Shown here: positions 11,350 through 21,584 of the stretch, piece by piece
How positions within the stretch are numbered: position 1 is the first letter of the stretch
Layout of the letters: every line of letters starts with the position of its first letter
Origin: Liolophura sinensis
Lineage: Eukaryota; Mollusca; Polyplacophora; Chitonida; Chitonidae
DNA: 64,000 nucleotides
Assembly: GCF_032854445.1 (NCBI RefSeq)
Contig: NC_088307.1
Span: 10,614,017 to 10,678,016 of the forward strand
Direction of reading: 5' to 3'
Notes under the pieces: model-generated
Seen by the model: only the letters and a program-made list of their open reading frames with translations
Database searches by the model: none
Told to the model about the DNA's origin: nothing
Position numbers and translations under genes: made by a program

Positions 11350-12260
11350 CGGCCAACACGTAAAATGAAATTGTAGAAGTAGTTTACCTTTTTGAGTAGC
11401 CCAGTGATATGGCCCACTGAGTGGCGCTCTGCTGTGAGGCCAATTGATGAGCTTCCCGTTTAAGTGTTGATTGGTTTGCTGACAGTCAGTGGTGTTACCA
11501 GTCCACATGCTCAAGTGCCCGACTCTAAATGTTAGACAAAGTCACATACAATACAGAACGCTTCCGTAACATTTCTACTGAGATTTTTTCCGAGCACATG
11601 AGCAACCAAGTTGTAGCGTCGTGCCTAGAACTTTGTTGAAGGTAGGAATATTTTCGTGGAAGGTTTTTCATATTCAGAACAGTCAAAACGATGTATGTAC
11701 TCAACAATAAAGGAAGGAAACGGGCAATCCCGATTCGAGCGTAGGTTGGAATGTAAATTATTTGAAACGTTGTTCGAACTGTGCTCTGGTTGCAAGTGTA
11801 ATTTGGATACATCTTGTTTTCGTAAGTAGGAACTTGATTCAAATTCAGCAAGAGTTAAATAGAGCGTTTTTGCTCGAGACGGTCACTTCTGCCAGAACTT
11901 TTTCACTTGCCAAGACTGTAATCAAGGTAGACAACTCTGTCTATGTGTCTGTTTTCTCACGTGTGTTACCTGTATCCTACCGACAGCCAAGGTAAGCCTG
12001 TAAGTGGAATAAGCGTTGAACAACAGTAAAATGGATAATTACATTTCTAGTAAGGTGATACGCTCGACAGGTCATATACGAGGTGTGAGGATTGCAAATA
12101 GAGCCTTCATGAGGGATTGGGAGCGGGCCCTGATTGCGTGGATAAAGTACTTACCTTTCCATCGATCGGTCACAAAACACGAAGGTTCAATACCATTCGC
12201 TGTCAGAGAACTTTTTTTATGTTTTTTTCTACTGTCATTGCTGTCAAGACATTGCAAGAA
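10760..12260. other. Intergenic with TA microsatellite, no supported gene
   Basis: Contains the TA run at 11271-11347. A good splice-donor string (CCAAGGTAAGC) sits at about 11988-11998 after an open frame, but no matching acceptor or family was found, so no exon is called. Confidence 0.4.
11271..11347. repeat. (TA)n microsatellite
   Basis: About 38 TA units with one interruption (AATA) near 11316. Confidence 0.95.
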
Positions 12261-12261
12261 G

Positions 12262-12530
12262 TTATATATTTTTTATTTATTTGATCGGTGTTTTACGCCG
12301 TACTGAAAGAATGTTTCATTTATACGACGGCGGCCAGCATTATGGTGGGTGGAAACCAGGCAAAGCCCCGGGGGAAACCCACGGCCATTCGCAGGCTGCT
12401 GCCAGACCTTCCCACTTACGCCCGGAGAGGAAGCCAGCATGGACTTGAACTCACAGCGACCGCATTGGTGAGTGGCTCCTGGGTCATTACGCTGCGTTAG
12501 CGCGCTAACTGATTGAGCCACGGAGGCCCC
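12262..12530 (-). repeat. SINE family F1, full length
   Basis: Complete reverse copy from TTTTTATTTATTTGATCGGT to the tRNA-like head GATTGAGCCACGGAGGCCCC. Confidence 0.9.
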
Positions 12531-12564
12531 ACATTGCAAGAAGAGTTCGATGGAGCTCTCTTAT

Positions 12565-12834
12565 CTGATCACCGTGGTTCAGTTGGTTATCGCGCCAGCG
12601 CAGCGTAATGACCCAGGAGTCTCTCACCAATGCGGTCGCTGTGAATTCAAGTCCAGCTCATGCTGGCTTCCTCTCCGGCTGTACGTGAGAAGGTCTGCCA
12701 GCATGGTCGTGGGTTTCCCCTGGGCGCCGCCCGGTTTCCTCCTACCATAATGCTGGCCGCCCTCGTATAAGTGAAATATTCTTGAGTGCGGCGTAAAACA
12801 CTAATGAAATAAATAAATAAATAAATAAATAAAT
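12565..12834 (+). repeat. SINE family F1, full length
   Basis: Begins TGATCACCGTGGTTCAGTTG and ends in (AATA)n. It lies head-to-head with the copy at 12262-12530, about 35 bp away. Confidence 0.9.
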
Positions 12835-13170
12835 GTCTGATCACTGGCAACTCCTGAGCTATTGCCAGTATGTGACACGTAAAGTCACACGTATGTGACA
12901 CGAGGAAAACGCCATTAGTCAGTGACGAGGAAAACACCAGTCACTCCATATATCTTTACCTCACACGTGGGAAAGTTGCTCAGCGACTCGCAGAAAGTCG
13001 GTGGTTTCTTTCAGTCATGAATAACGGACCGCCACCGTGTAGTTAACAAATCCCTCATTATGGTGTTTAACACAAACAATAATAGTTGAATTCATTTCAC
13101 AATTTATTGGGCCTAAATGAGTTCTCATTGAGTCCTCTGTGCTCTGAATTGCACAGAGTATTATCACTAG

Positions 13171-13418
13171 GGGGGCCTCCGGGGCTCAGTTGGTTAGCGC
13201 GCTAGCGCAGCGTAATGACCCAGGAGTCTCTCACCAATGCGGTCGCTGTGAGTTCAAGTCCAGCTCATGCTGGCTTCCTCTCCGGCAGCCTGCTGATGGT
13301 CGTGGGTTTCCCCTGGACTCTCTCCGGTTTCCTCCTACCATAATGCTGGCCGCCGTTGAATAAGTGAAATATTCTTGAATACGGCGTAAAACACCAACCA
13401 AATAAATACATAAATAAA
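13171..13418 (+). repeat. SINE family F1, full length
   Basis: Head GGCCTCCGGGGCTCAGTTGG, B box GAGTTCAAGTCC and tail AATAAATACATAAATAAAT. The body has a deletion after CTCTCCGGC. Confidence 0.9.
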
Positions 13419-13639
13419 TCTTATCACTAAGCTTGTTTTAAAACGAACGAACCGGTACATATATACAGAAAAACAATTTATCCCAATATGTATGGATATA
13501 TGTGTGGCGATAAAAATGATATATTCTGATTTTGTTGAAACATTTTAAGCCATGACTAAAATTTATAATTTATAACAGGTGCTCTGGCAGTTACATAGAT
13601 TTGGTAGAGGTATGTAACTCGTACTTAAAAAACCACACT

Positions 13640-13812
13640 TGGGTCATCCGTGGCCCAGCGGGTAGCGTGCATGTACAATACACTGAGCAACCAGCCTCTC
13701 GCCAATGCAGTAGTTGTGAGTTCATGTTGGATTCCTGGGAACGTCCTTCAGCAACTTCCGAATGGTTATGGATTTCCCCCTGGCTCTGTCCTGATTTCTC
13801 CCACCATAATAC
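13640..13812 (+). repeat. SINE family F1, old divergent copy
   Basis: Recognisable head (ATCCGTGGCCCAGCGGGTAG), CCTCTCGCCAATGCAGTAGT and TTTCTCCCACCATAATAC. The tail is lost. Confidence 0.6.
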
Positions 13813-13895
13813 TTTATAGTACTTAAATTACACGTTTTACTTTCTTTTGTTTGTTTATGTGTTTGATAGAAGCTTGACGCATTTTCATTCCGTAG

Positions 13896-13970
13896 GTTGT
13901 TGCAGAGATCGCCGAACGCGTTGCCCAGAGGAGATTAAATGCCCTGTATCCGAGTGTTAACATGTACGAG
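13896..13970 (+). CDS. Orphan internal exon, 25 codons, unknown product
   Basis: A polypyrimidine tract and AG (ATTTTCATTCCGTAG) precede, and a consensus donor (GAG|GTAAGT) follows, a 75-nt phase 0-0 exon. It reads VVAEIAERVAQRRLNALYPS and then VNMYE, a likely amphipathic helix. A second acceptor 13 nt inside (TTGTTGCAG) would change the frame. I do not recognise the family and found no partner exon nearby. The gene would have to span the surrounding SINEs and the 14.3-14.9 kb array. The call rests on the splice signals and the open frame only. Confidence 0.4.
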
Positions 13971-14299
13971 GTAAGTTATCTTCATATATAATCAGCATTG
14001 TGTTATACTACTACCATTTCTGGAAATACATTTCTGTGCATTTTAGCTCCCTTTTTGCTGCCAGCCGGATCATTTTTTGTGTAGGCCTATACTGGAGTCA
14101 AATATTCAGAAGTGTAGTAAAAGTTAATACCGGTTTTAAATGCTAATACACTTTTCAACAGCTGGTCGAAGGTGCATGTTTGGTATGCAAAAATGGTGAG
14201 GATTTTGTCAAAAATGGAGAGAATTCTGATGTAATATAGCGAGATGCGTATACAAGTGATATAAGTAACAGTATACAAGTGTATATTGTATCGCCTGCG

Positions 14300-14910
14300 T
14301 ATAATTTTCGTGTTGGTGAAGCCATGTCAGCTAAATGATCTCTGGTAAAGTGTTGGTGAAGCCGTGTCAGCTGAATGTTGTCCCACAAAGTGTGGGTAAG
14401 GCTGTGTTTCCTCGGTGATGTCTGGTAATGTGTTGATGAAGCTGTGTTAGCTGAAAGTTGTCTAATAAAGTGTTGGTAAAGCCGTGTCAGTTAAATGTTA
14501 TCCAATAAAGTGATGGTGAATCCGTTTCAGCTGGATATTTTACAATAAAGTGTTGGTAAAACCGGGTCAGCTAGATGTTGTCCAATAAAGTGTTAGTGAA
14601 GCCGTGTCAGCTAGATGTTATCTAATGAAGTGTTAGTAAAGCCGTGTAAGCTGGACGTTGTGTAATAAAGTGTTGGTAAAGCCGTGTCAGCTGGATGTTG
14701 TCTAATAAAGTGTTAGTGAAGCCGTGTCAGCTAGATGTTATCTAATGAAGTGTTAGTAAAGCCGTGTAAGCTGGACGTTGTGTAATAAAGTGTTGGTAAA
14801 GCCGCGTCAGCTGGGATTGTCCAGAAAAGTGTTGGTAAAGCCGTGTCACCTGGATGTTGTCCGGTAAAGTGTTGTGTCAGCTTTACTGTTGTCCAGAAAA
14901 GTGAAAATTC
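14300..14910. repeat. 40-bp minisatellite with 120-bp higher-order unit
   Basis: About 15 units of GTGTTGGTAAAGCCGTGTCA plus GCTGGATGTTGTCTAATAAA. A three-unit block near 14592-14690 is repeated almost exactly at 14712-14800, so recent amplification moved units in threes. Confidence 0.85.
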
Positions 14911-16905
14911 TTTAGTATGACGTTGACTAATGATCAAACTAATAAATTAGTAAATCAAGTCACGAAGACGTATGTTGTGTTCTCAGATGACTGACCGTTG
15001 GATGTCAGAAGCTAACTCCATGCTGCAAAAATGAGCAAATGCCAATCAGCAGGTCTGCTACGTGAGATTTTAGGCGATTGGTGTGAATTGCGCCAAATCG
15101 GAAATCACCACTCTGACCAGTTCCCCCTCCGTGACCCAATTTCAAAGAAGGCTCCAGTGTTCGATTACATCATGGCGTAAAAAAGAAAAATGTAAACCAG
15201 AAGATTTTATATCTGGCATTTTTGGGACTTGAAGCTGAAAATGATCAGAGTAAAACATGGTGATAATTATATTACAATTTTCGGGTAATTAGCTCAAAAC
15301 GCCGTGACATGTAATCCCTGGAATGTGGAACATCGTGACGTCAAAGTGGCTCTGGTTCATTCACCTGTCCATCAATGACGTCATAAAAACTGCTACATGT
15401 TTAAAATAGGAATGACGGGCACTCGCAATGGCGTCACGAAGTTTTAAAAACAAACTTAGATAACATAGGGAAATTAAAAACATTCATATTAACAACATGT
15501 ATCCTCACATTCATTCTCACGATAAAATCTTTGACCGTCCTCGCCAATGAAAGAAAAGGAGTGTTGACAACAATTTTTGTCAAATTTGACAGCATTAAAG
15601 TTGACATTTAAGAGAATAATAGTGCTATTATTATACTATACATCTGATTTTATTGATTTATGAATTTTAATACCACGGTTAGTTGTTTCTTGATAAACTT
15701 TCACATTTGTGTATTATTTGTTCTACGTATTTATTACTCATCGTATGCAATTTACTGCAGAGTTTTTGTCAACAGATCTTTGACTATGTCTTTTCATTTT
15801 ATACTTGCTGTTGTTTGTAGTTCTGCTGATGTGATGATTTGATAGTGTCTGTAGTTCCCTATATAAATAATGAAATGGTGATTTGTCATCGTCTCTAGTT
15901 TCTTCTAGAAATGACAAAGGGAAGATTTGCAAATGTCTTGTTTGCTCTCAAAATAAAGTGATGATTTACCGGTCACTCTAGTTTCCTCTAGAAATGACGC
16001 AACGAAGATTTACCACTGTCTGTTGTTTCCTCTACAAGTGATAAAGTGAGGATTTAGCAAAACCAAAAAACGCCCCAAAATGGTGAAGGATGAATTTTCC
16101 TTTAATTTCGGAGCGTCGATTTGTTTTACATTTGTTTCGAAACACGATACGCCTATATTTATTTTTTTAAAGTTTATTATTAAACACAATTAATGAAGTT
16201 TGATATTATTAAATATTTTTATAAGTTTTAAATTGTGTATATGTATTATCTTAAATGTGTTATTTTAATTTTTTTTTATTAATTATCAATATTTACATGT
16301 ATAACTTTATCCAACAGTTCTATCCCCACGTACTGCCGCACTTAGCATAGCCATAGTATGATTGAAGTGGAGCTACTATCTATGTTAATATCTTACCACG
16401 TGGTTTAAACTGTCCGTTTTTCATTTTAACCTTTCACGTGACCCTTTTTGTGACTTCATTGTTCCTGACTTACGGCAGTTATAGGTATGGATTTGGTGAA
16501 ACATAGTCCCTCCATTACTTAATCAGATTTTGAAAAGTTGTGAAATGAAAACTGGAGAAAAAGAAGGCTTAAAGTTCAGATGAAAGATTGCGAAAAGTTA
16601 ATCGTAAATGTCGTCTTCAATATTTTTTCATTTTTTCTTTCAAGAGAAAAAGACGCTGGAAAATAATTTTTGTGTTGTGTGTATAACTCAGGTGTTGCGC
16701 ATGTCAGATTAATATGTTTTGCACTAGATTTTGGTCTTTTCATCAAGCAAATACTTTCAACCTGAATTTTCTTCGCATTTATAGTTTTCATATACACATA
16801 AATATTATCATAATTCACATTAAATTCATATTTTTTATGTAAACAACAAATTTACATTCAAGTCATTTTTTTTAGACATGCATCACATCTTTATTCAATA
16901 CGCCT
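14911..16905. other. Intergenic, AT-rich, nothing recognised
   Basis: A block resembling ATGATTTACCGGTCACTCTAG recurs with variation at about 15870, 15960 and 16015, as a weak tandem repeat. No gene is supported. Confidence 0.45.
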
Positions 16906-16909
16906 GACT

Positions 16910-17005
16910 GAGGTAAATTGACAAGAGGCCGTATTTCACCGGTTACCTACGACCATTTGCCAGCTATCACACTCTCGTCGTTGCTTCGGTCTTAAGTTCT
17001 GTGTT
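16910..17005 (-). repeat. Dispersed repeat R1, core only
   Basis: GACAAGAGGCCGTATTTCAC, CGACCATTTGCCAGCTATCA and CGTCGTTGC match, in reverse, the core of R1 at 25.7, 44.6 and 57.4 kb. Confidence 0.65.
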
Positions 17006-17223
17006 GTACATCTTACCAAGATGTGATCCCAAATACCCACCATACAAAATATTTTTAAATAACCTTTTCTCTTGAAAGAAAAAATTGAAAAAAAATATTA
17101 AAGACTACTTTTTCTGTATAACTTTCCACTCTCAATCATCTCGACTTTATGTCATTTCGATATTTTCTTCTTCTTTATCCTGTGTGAAATGTATTTTTAT
17201 GTGTTTGTTTATGTTTTCATAAA

Positions 17224-17353
17224 ATGCCAACAACCTGTGGATGGTCGTGGGTTTTTCCCGGGCTCTGCCCGGTTTCCTCCCACCATAATTCTGGTCGTAT
17301 AAATGAAATATTCTTGAGTACTGCGTGAAACACCAATCAAATAAATAAATAAA
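17224..17353 (+). repeat. SINE family F1, 5'-truncated
   Basis: Starts in the body (CCAACAACCTGTGGATGGTC) and ends CACCAATCAAATAAATAAAT. Confidence 0.85.
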
Positions 17354-17830
17354 TTCCCGTTTCAAAATGAGGACCCATAACAGTTGTGGTGTTTTAAAGT
17401 TCCTAATCCTGCCTTATAAATAATTCGTGTTTAAATTTTTCGTGAACTGTCTGGTACGAAGTATATTTAGTTGGTAAAAAAGTTTTTGTAAGTATAGTAG
17501 TACTTTTGGCAAATGTGGCACGAGTGATCTGTATCTGTGTTTGCAACTTACACCCTTTTTAAACGTGGGCTATGGGCAATATACGCATTCATGTTTTTTT
17601 GCATCAACATGAAGCTGTCACATTTGAACAGTTACAATCAAAGCGCACCTGAGATGCCTATATTAATGTTGAAACTCACGGACTACGAGTTTAAAATTGG
17701 AATAGGACATTATGTTTAGAATATCGAATATCTTCCCTGCCTCATGGCCGCAACAGCACATGTAGTAAGTGTATAAAAACGTTACACACAGTGTGCTAAA
17801 CTTGCACACTGACTAAAAACCATCAAAGTA

Positions 17831-18650
17831 ATGCCCCGATTTTCTCTAGAACAAAGCGAGAGGGCCCTGAGTATGGTATCCATGGGAGCCACCCATGCCC
17901 ACATTGCAAGGACCTTCAGCTGCTCTCGTGTAACTGTGTCAAACTTCATGCAACGTTACAGACAGACAGGGCAGATATCGGACAGGCCAAGAACAGGCAG
18001 GCCTAGGGTAACTACGCCCAGAGAAGACGGGTACCTGCGTACCTTACACCTGAGGAACAGCTTCCTGACGGAGGCGTCATCGTCAATCAATGACTTAGGT
18101 CACCGGGTCCGTTGGCAGACCGTGATTAGCAACGTGTTGTTTTCACGGATGGAAGTCGCTTCTGCCTGATCCGAACCGATGGCAGACAACGGGTTTACCG
18201 TCAATGAGGCGAACGAACGGCTGCATCATGTGTCCGGGTGGCCGTTTGGTGGCGGCAGTGTGGTGATGTGGGGTAGGATTTGTGGATAGGAACGGACACC
18301 ACTGGTCATTATCTACAGGAACCTAACAGCTCAACGTTACGTGGAATGAAATTCTACGTCCTGTTGTCCCGCCATTCTCTCAATAGCAACCACGTGGTGT
18401 TCTGTACCAGCATGACAATGCCAGACCAAATACAGCTTGAGTAGTGCAGAACTTCCTCGGCGTCAACGACGTCAACGTCTTGCCGTGGCCTGCACGTTCC
18501 CCAGATATGTCCCCCATAGAACTGGCGTTCGTTGTCCAAGACGAATGGCAACGAATCCCACGTCATCCCATCAGACAACTGACCTTTTCTATGCGTCGGA
18601 GAGTTTTTGCATGCATTGAAGCAAGGGGTGGCCACACGCGATATTGATTT
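17831..18650 (+). pseudogene. Tc1/mariner-type transposase pseudogene
   Basis: The first 112 codons (ATG at 17831) carry a Tc1-type helix-turn-helix: MPRFSLEQSERALSMVSMGA, an RTFSCSRVTVSNFMQRY recognition helix and the GRPRVTT linker. The catalytic C-terminus lies in another frame: NVLPWPARSPDMSPIE (18470-18530), where Tc1 elements have the third catalytic D/E in 'W P x x S P D L N P I E', followed by VFACIEARGGHTRY. The middle part (GGSVVMWGRI at 18250) is shortened and broken by stops. The transposase would cut and paste the element at TA sites; this copy is dead. Terminal inverted repeats were not found on both sides. Confidence 0.8.
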
Positions 18651-18984
18651 GTTCTGATATTGACTGATTTTAAAATTAATCAACTTTTTGTACACTCTGC
18701 CCGTTGGTAACCAAGATGGAATGGCTATTTTTCTACCCCTGCTCTGTTTGTTCACTTGTAAAATCATTTGAGGGCTGCTTTGTCGGTTCTTACTCAGACT
18801 TTCAATATCTAAAGTCATTGGTCTTTTCAATATATTAAACTTCAATCATCCTGTTTTTTGCTTTGGCAAAAAAGATTGATTTGAACTCTTTGTAAAGTTT
18901 CTTTTGGCCGTCAGTTTTACACCATGCGATTGTCAGTTTCGAACGCGCCTGTACGGTCTATAAAAGGAGAGTTTCAAAGTCTCT

Positions 18985-19305
18985 GGAACTCTTTCAGAGG
19001 GTCAGGTTCAAACAATCCTTTCGTATCATGTGATTTGTGAAAAATGTTTGTTGGCAGTAATTTACCGATTGCCTGTCTCAACGTGTTCCAGAGACATAAA
19101 TGGCACATTTAGGACCTTCTCGTATTCACAAACATTCAGCTCTTCAATTTTCTCCATTGTTCATAAATCTTCTCTAAATTACTTTTTGTGAAACTATTTC
19201 AGACACTATCTTTATAGTAAATGCAATTAAAACTTGTTACCTAACATTTTTTACACGTCATATTTTACAGTGGGACTTTTCTTACCTTTAGCGATAAAAG
19301 AGTTC
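18985..19305. mobile_element. 320-bp MITE-like element, copy 1
   Basis: Starts GGAACTCTTTCAGAGGGTCA and ends AGCGATAAAAGAGTTC, with internal blocks (CTTCTCGTATTCACAAAC; ACTTTTCTTACCTTTAGCG) shared with 40019-40338. No coding capacity. Confidence 0.6.
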
Positions 19306-19309
19306 GAAC

Positions 19310-20460
19310 TCGGAACTCCCCTATTGTCTTGAGAATGTCTGACGCTTAGAATCACACATACAATGGAGATGGCATTTATAGAGTGCCCTGGGTATTGTCG
19401 CCAACCAATCTACAAGAATTTGTTCTCCACGTGTATTAAACTGTCAAGTTTCTCCACACCTTAACCAGACGGAGTATTTGTTAGAAACCTTATTTTCAGC
19501 AACTGACCAATCGACGACCACGTCTCCGAATAGACCTAAAACCTAATCACGTCATGGATTGTTTATTGCAAGGCATTCTTGTAAAAAAGTGAGTTCAAGC
19601 TTCGTTGCATTGGTATCCATCATTAGCTCTCCAAGTGTCTGTAGAAGAACAGGGACTAAAGAGTTACACCTTCCCGAACTTTCCAAACACCATCATTGTG
19701 CAAAAGTGAAATTGTCCTGAGAATGGCCTTTAACAACAGTGAAGATAAATTCAGTTTCATTACAGTCTGAAATTCATTCAGAAATTGAAACAAGGCAGTA
19801 TTTTCAAAGATGTTTTGATTTCTATACAGTTCATTAAGCACACTGAAAAAGTGTTTATTCTTCCCAGAATATAACCGTCGTTGTATAATTATGACATTAT
19901 CTCAAGCAATACTCAAGAATTTGTCATATATACTATGGCTGTCAAATCTATCGGTGGAAGAAAACTGACTGATAGACTGACCTTTGGCAACTTCCGAACT
20001 TGCGAGGAACACACTTGAATGCTATATTGGTGGACGACAAATTGTCTTTGGCGAATATATAAGGTGTAATCAGCAATAGGAGCGTCGGCGATCGGTTGTT
20101 GTCCTCAACAACCTCCGAACACTGAACTGGACAATTCCCTTTTGTAAGGCCAGAATACAGACATTGCCTTGTGTTTCCAACTCGGCAACGATCAGCTCTA
20201 GTCGTCGCATAAGTCTTTCACATATTGAGCACCATTCTGCGAAATGTGTGAAACGGCAATCAAATAAATACATAAATAAACTCTATTCACAAAAACAGAA
20301 GTGGCTATTATTTTTAACGCGCTGATGTATACAGAAATTCACAGATAAACCCAAAACGTGTCAGTGTGTACCAATCTGATGTGTATATTACAGATGAACT
20401 GATACCTTATACCATTTTAATGGTTACTCATTTGAATATATTTTCATATATTTATTTATT
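19310..20460. other. Intergenic, no gene recognised
   Basis: A worn SINE-like fragment may lie at 19900-20020 (AATACTCAAGAATTTGTCAT). No coding exon is supported. Confidence 0.4.
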
Positions 20461-20464
20461 AAGA

Positions 20465-20714
20465 GGATTCCGTGACCAGCCTGCTGGTGAAACGCAAAGA
20501 TCTTTTTTGCAGAGGTCTTTCAGCAAAGCTGTCGTTGTGAGTTCAAGTTTAGCTCAAGCTGGTCTCTTTTTCGGCTGTACATGGAAAGGCCTGCTAGCCA
20601 CATCCGGCTGGTCACATGTTTCCACAGGGCTCTGTCAGGTTTCCCCTTCCATAATACCGTCTGCCGTCATATAAGTTAAAATATTCTCTAATAAGGAGGA
20701 AAACATCGAATAGA
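20465..20714 (+). repeat. SINE family F1, divergent copy
   Basis: GTTGTGAGTTCAAGTTTAGC, a GGCTGTACATGGAAAGGCCT body and a CGTCATATAAGTTAAAATAT tail; the head is damaged. Confidence 0.6.
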
Positions 20715-20860
20715 TTTATTTATTTATTTGATTGTTGTTGGGAGCAAAATTCAATATTCGATATTTATACGATGGTGGTTAGTTTCATAGGCGGGGGAAA
20801 CTGGAGTACCTGGTGTAACTGGTCTGACCATTATCCACGGATAAAATCTGATTCTGATGT
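20715..20860 (-). repeat. SINE family F1 fragment, tail-to-tail with the preceding copy
   Basis: TTTATTTATTTATTTGATTG and TATTTATACGATGGTGGTTA in reverse orientation, directly abutting the tail of the copy at 20465-20714. Confidence 0.55.
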
Positions 20861-20967
20861 AGTAAAACATAAACCATAACAACAACGATCTGTCTGATAT
20901 CTACAGGTAAATCCATAACTTATCAGTGTGTACTCATGGGGCTTGTATTTATAGGCTACCCCAATGA

Positions 20968-21185
20968 CTTATACCACCGTTTCAATGGCTTAATTGTTAA
21001 AGCGTCTGCCTCGAACTCGGCAAACCCGGAATCAAAACCGGGTCGGGTCATACTCAAGACTTTGAAAATGACACTTGTTGTTGCCAGGATTGCGCTGAGC
21101 ACTGAGACATTAGAGCCAGGAAACAGTATTGATGGGCTCAGTGTCAGTTTGGATGTGACTGGATGGCATGTCATATATCATATCT
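20968..21185 (+). repeat. SINE family F2
   Basis: tRNA-like head (AATGGCTTAATTGTTAAAGC, GTCTGCCTCGAACTC; B box AATCAAAACCGGGTCGGGTC) and the F2 body (GAGCACTGAGACATTAGAGC). The 3' tail is missing. Confidence 0.7.
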
Positions 21186-21584
21186 GGAGCCGATTCAACA
21201 AAGCTGTTTCTCACTGAAGTCAAAATTCAAAAACTCTTTACGATGGTTAGTTTATGGTACTGGAAGGAAATTACATTTGGATACATTAGTCTTGAGGTAA
21301 CATTGATGTGTTGGACAAAATTTCCATTTCTAAAGGCCAACAGTAAGCTTTGAGATCAGAATTCGCTTTGTGGTTTCAACCCATAATGTCTTCAGCAAAA
21401 CTTGGCGAGGAGTGATAATTATTGAACAACTGTATTAACAAAAAAAAAACAAATTTACTTTTACAAAACTCACATAGAAATGCATCACTACACAAACCTA
21501 TGATAACTATACAACAGTGTGAATAATATGTTGTGTGACACCTTCTGTCTCGTAGATTGTATCACTAATGTGGGTCAAATATTG

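Noticed and set aside
11178..11514. Frames rich in YIYIYI
   Set aside because: Translation of a (TA)n microsatellite; the same holds at 32189-32492.
11762..11995. Open frame ending at a strong donor (CCAAG|GTAAGC)
   Set aside because: No convincing acceptor, start codon or partner exon, and no recognisable product.
12470..12530. tRNA-like A and B boxes
   Set aside because: They belong to SINE heads. No cloverleaf with intact acceptor and anticodon stems is present here or at 39531 or 41230, so no true tRNA gene is called.
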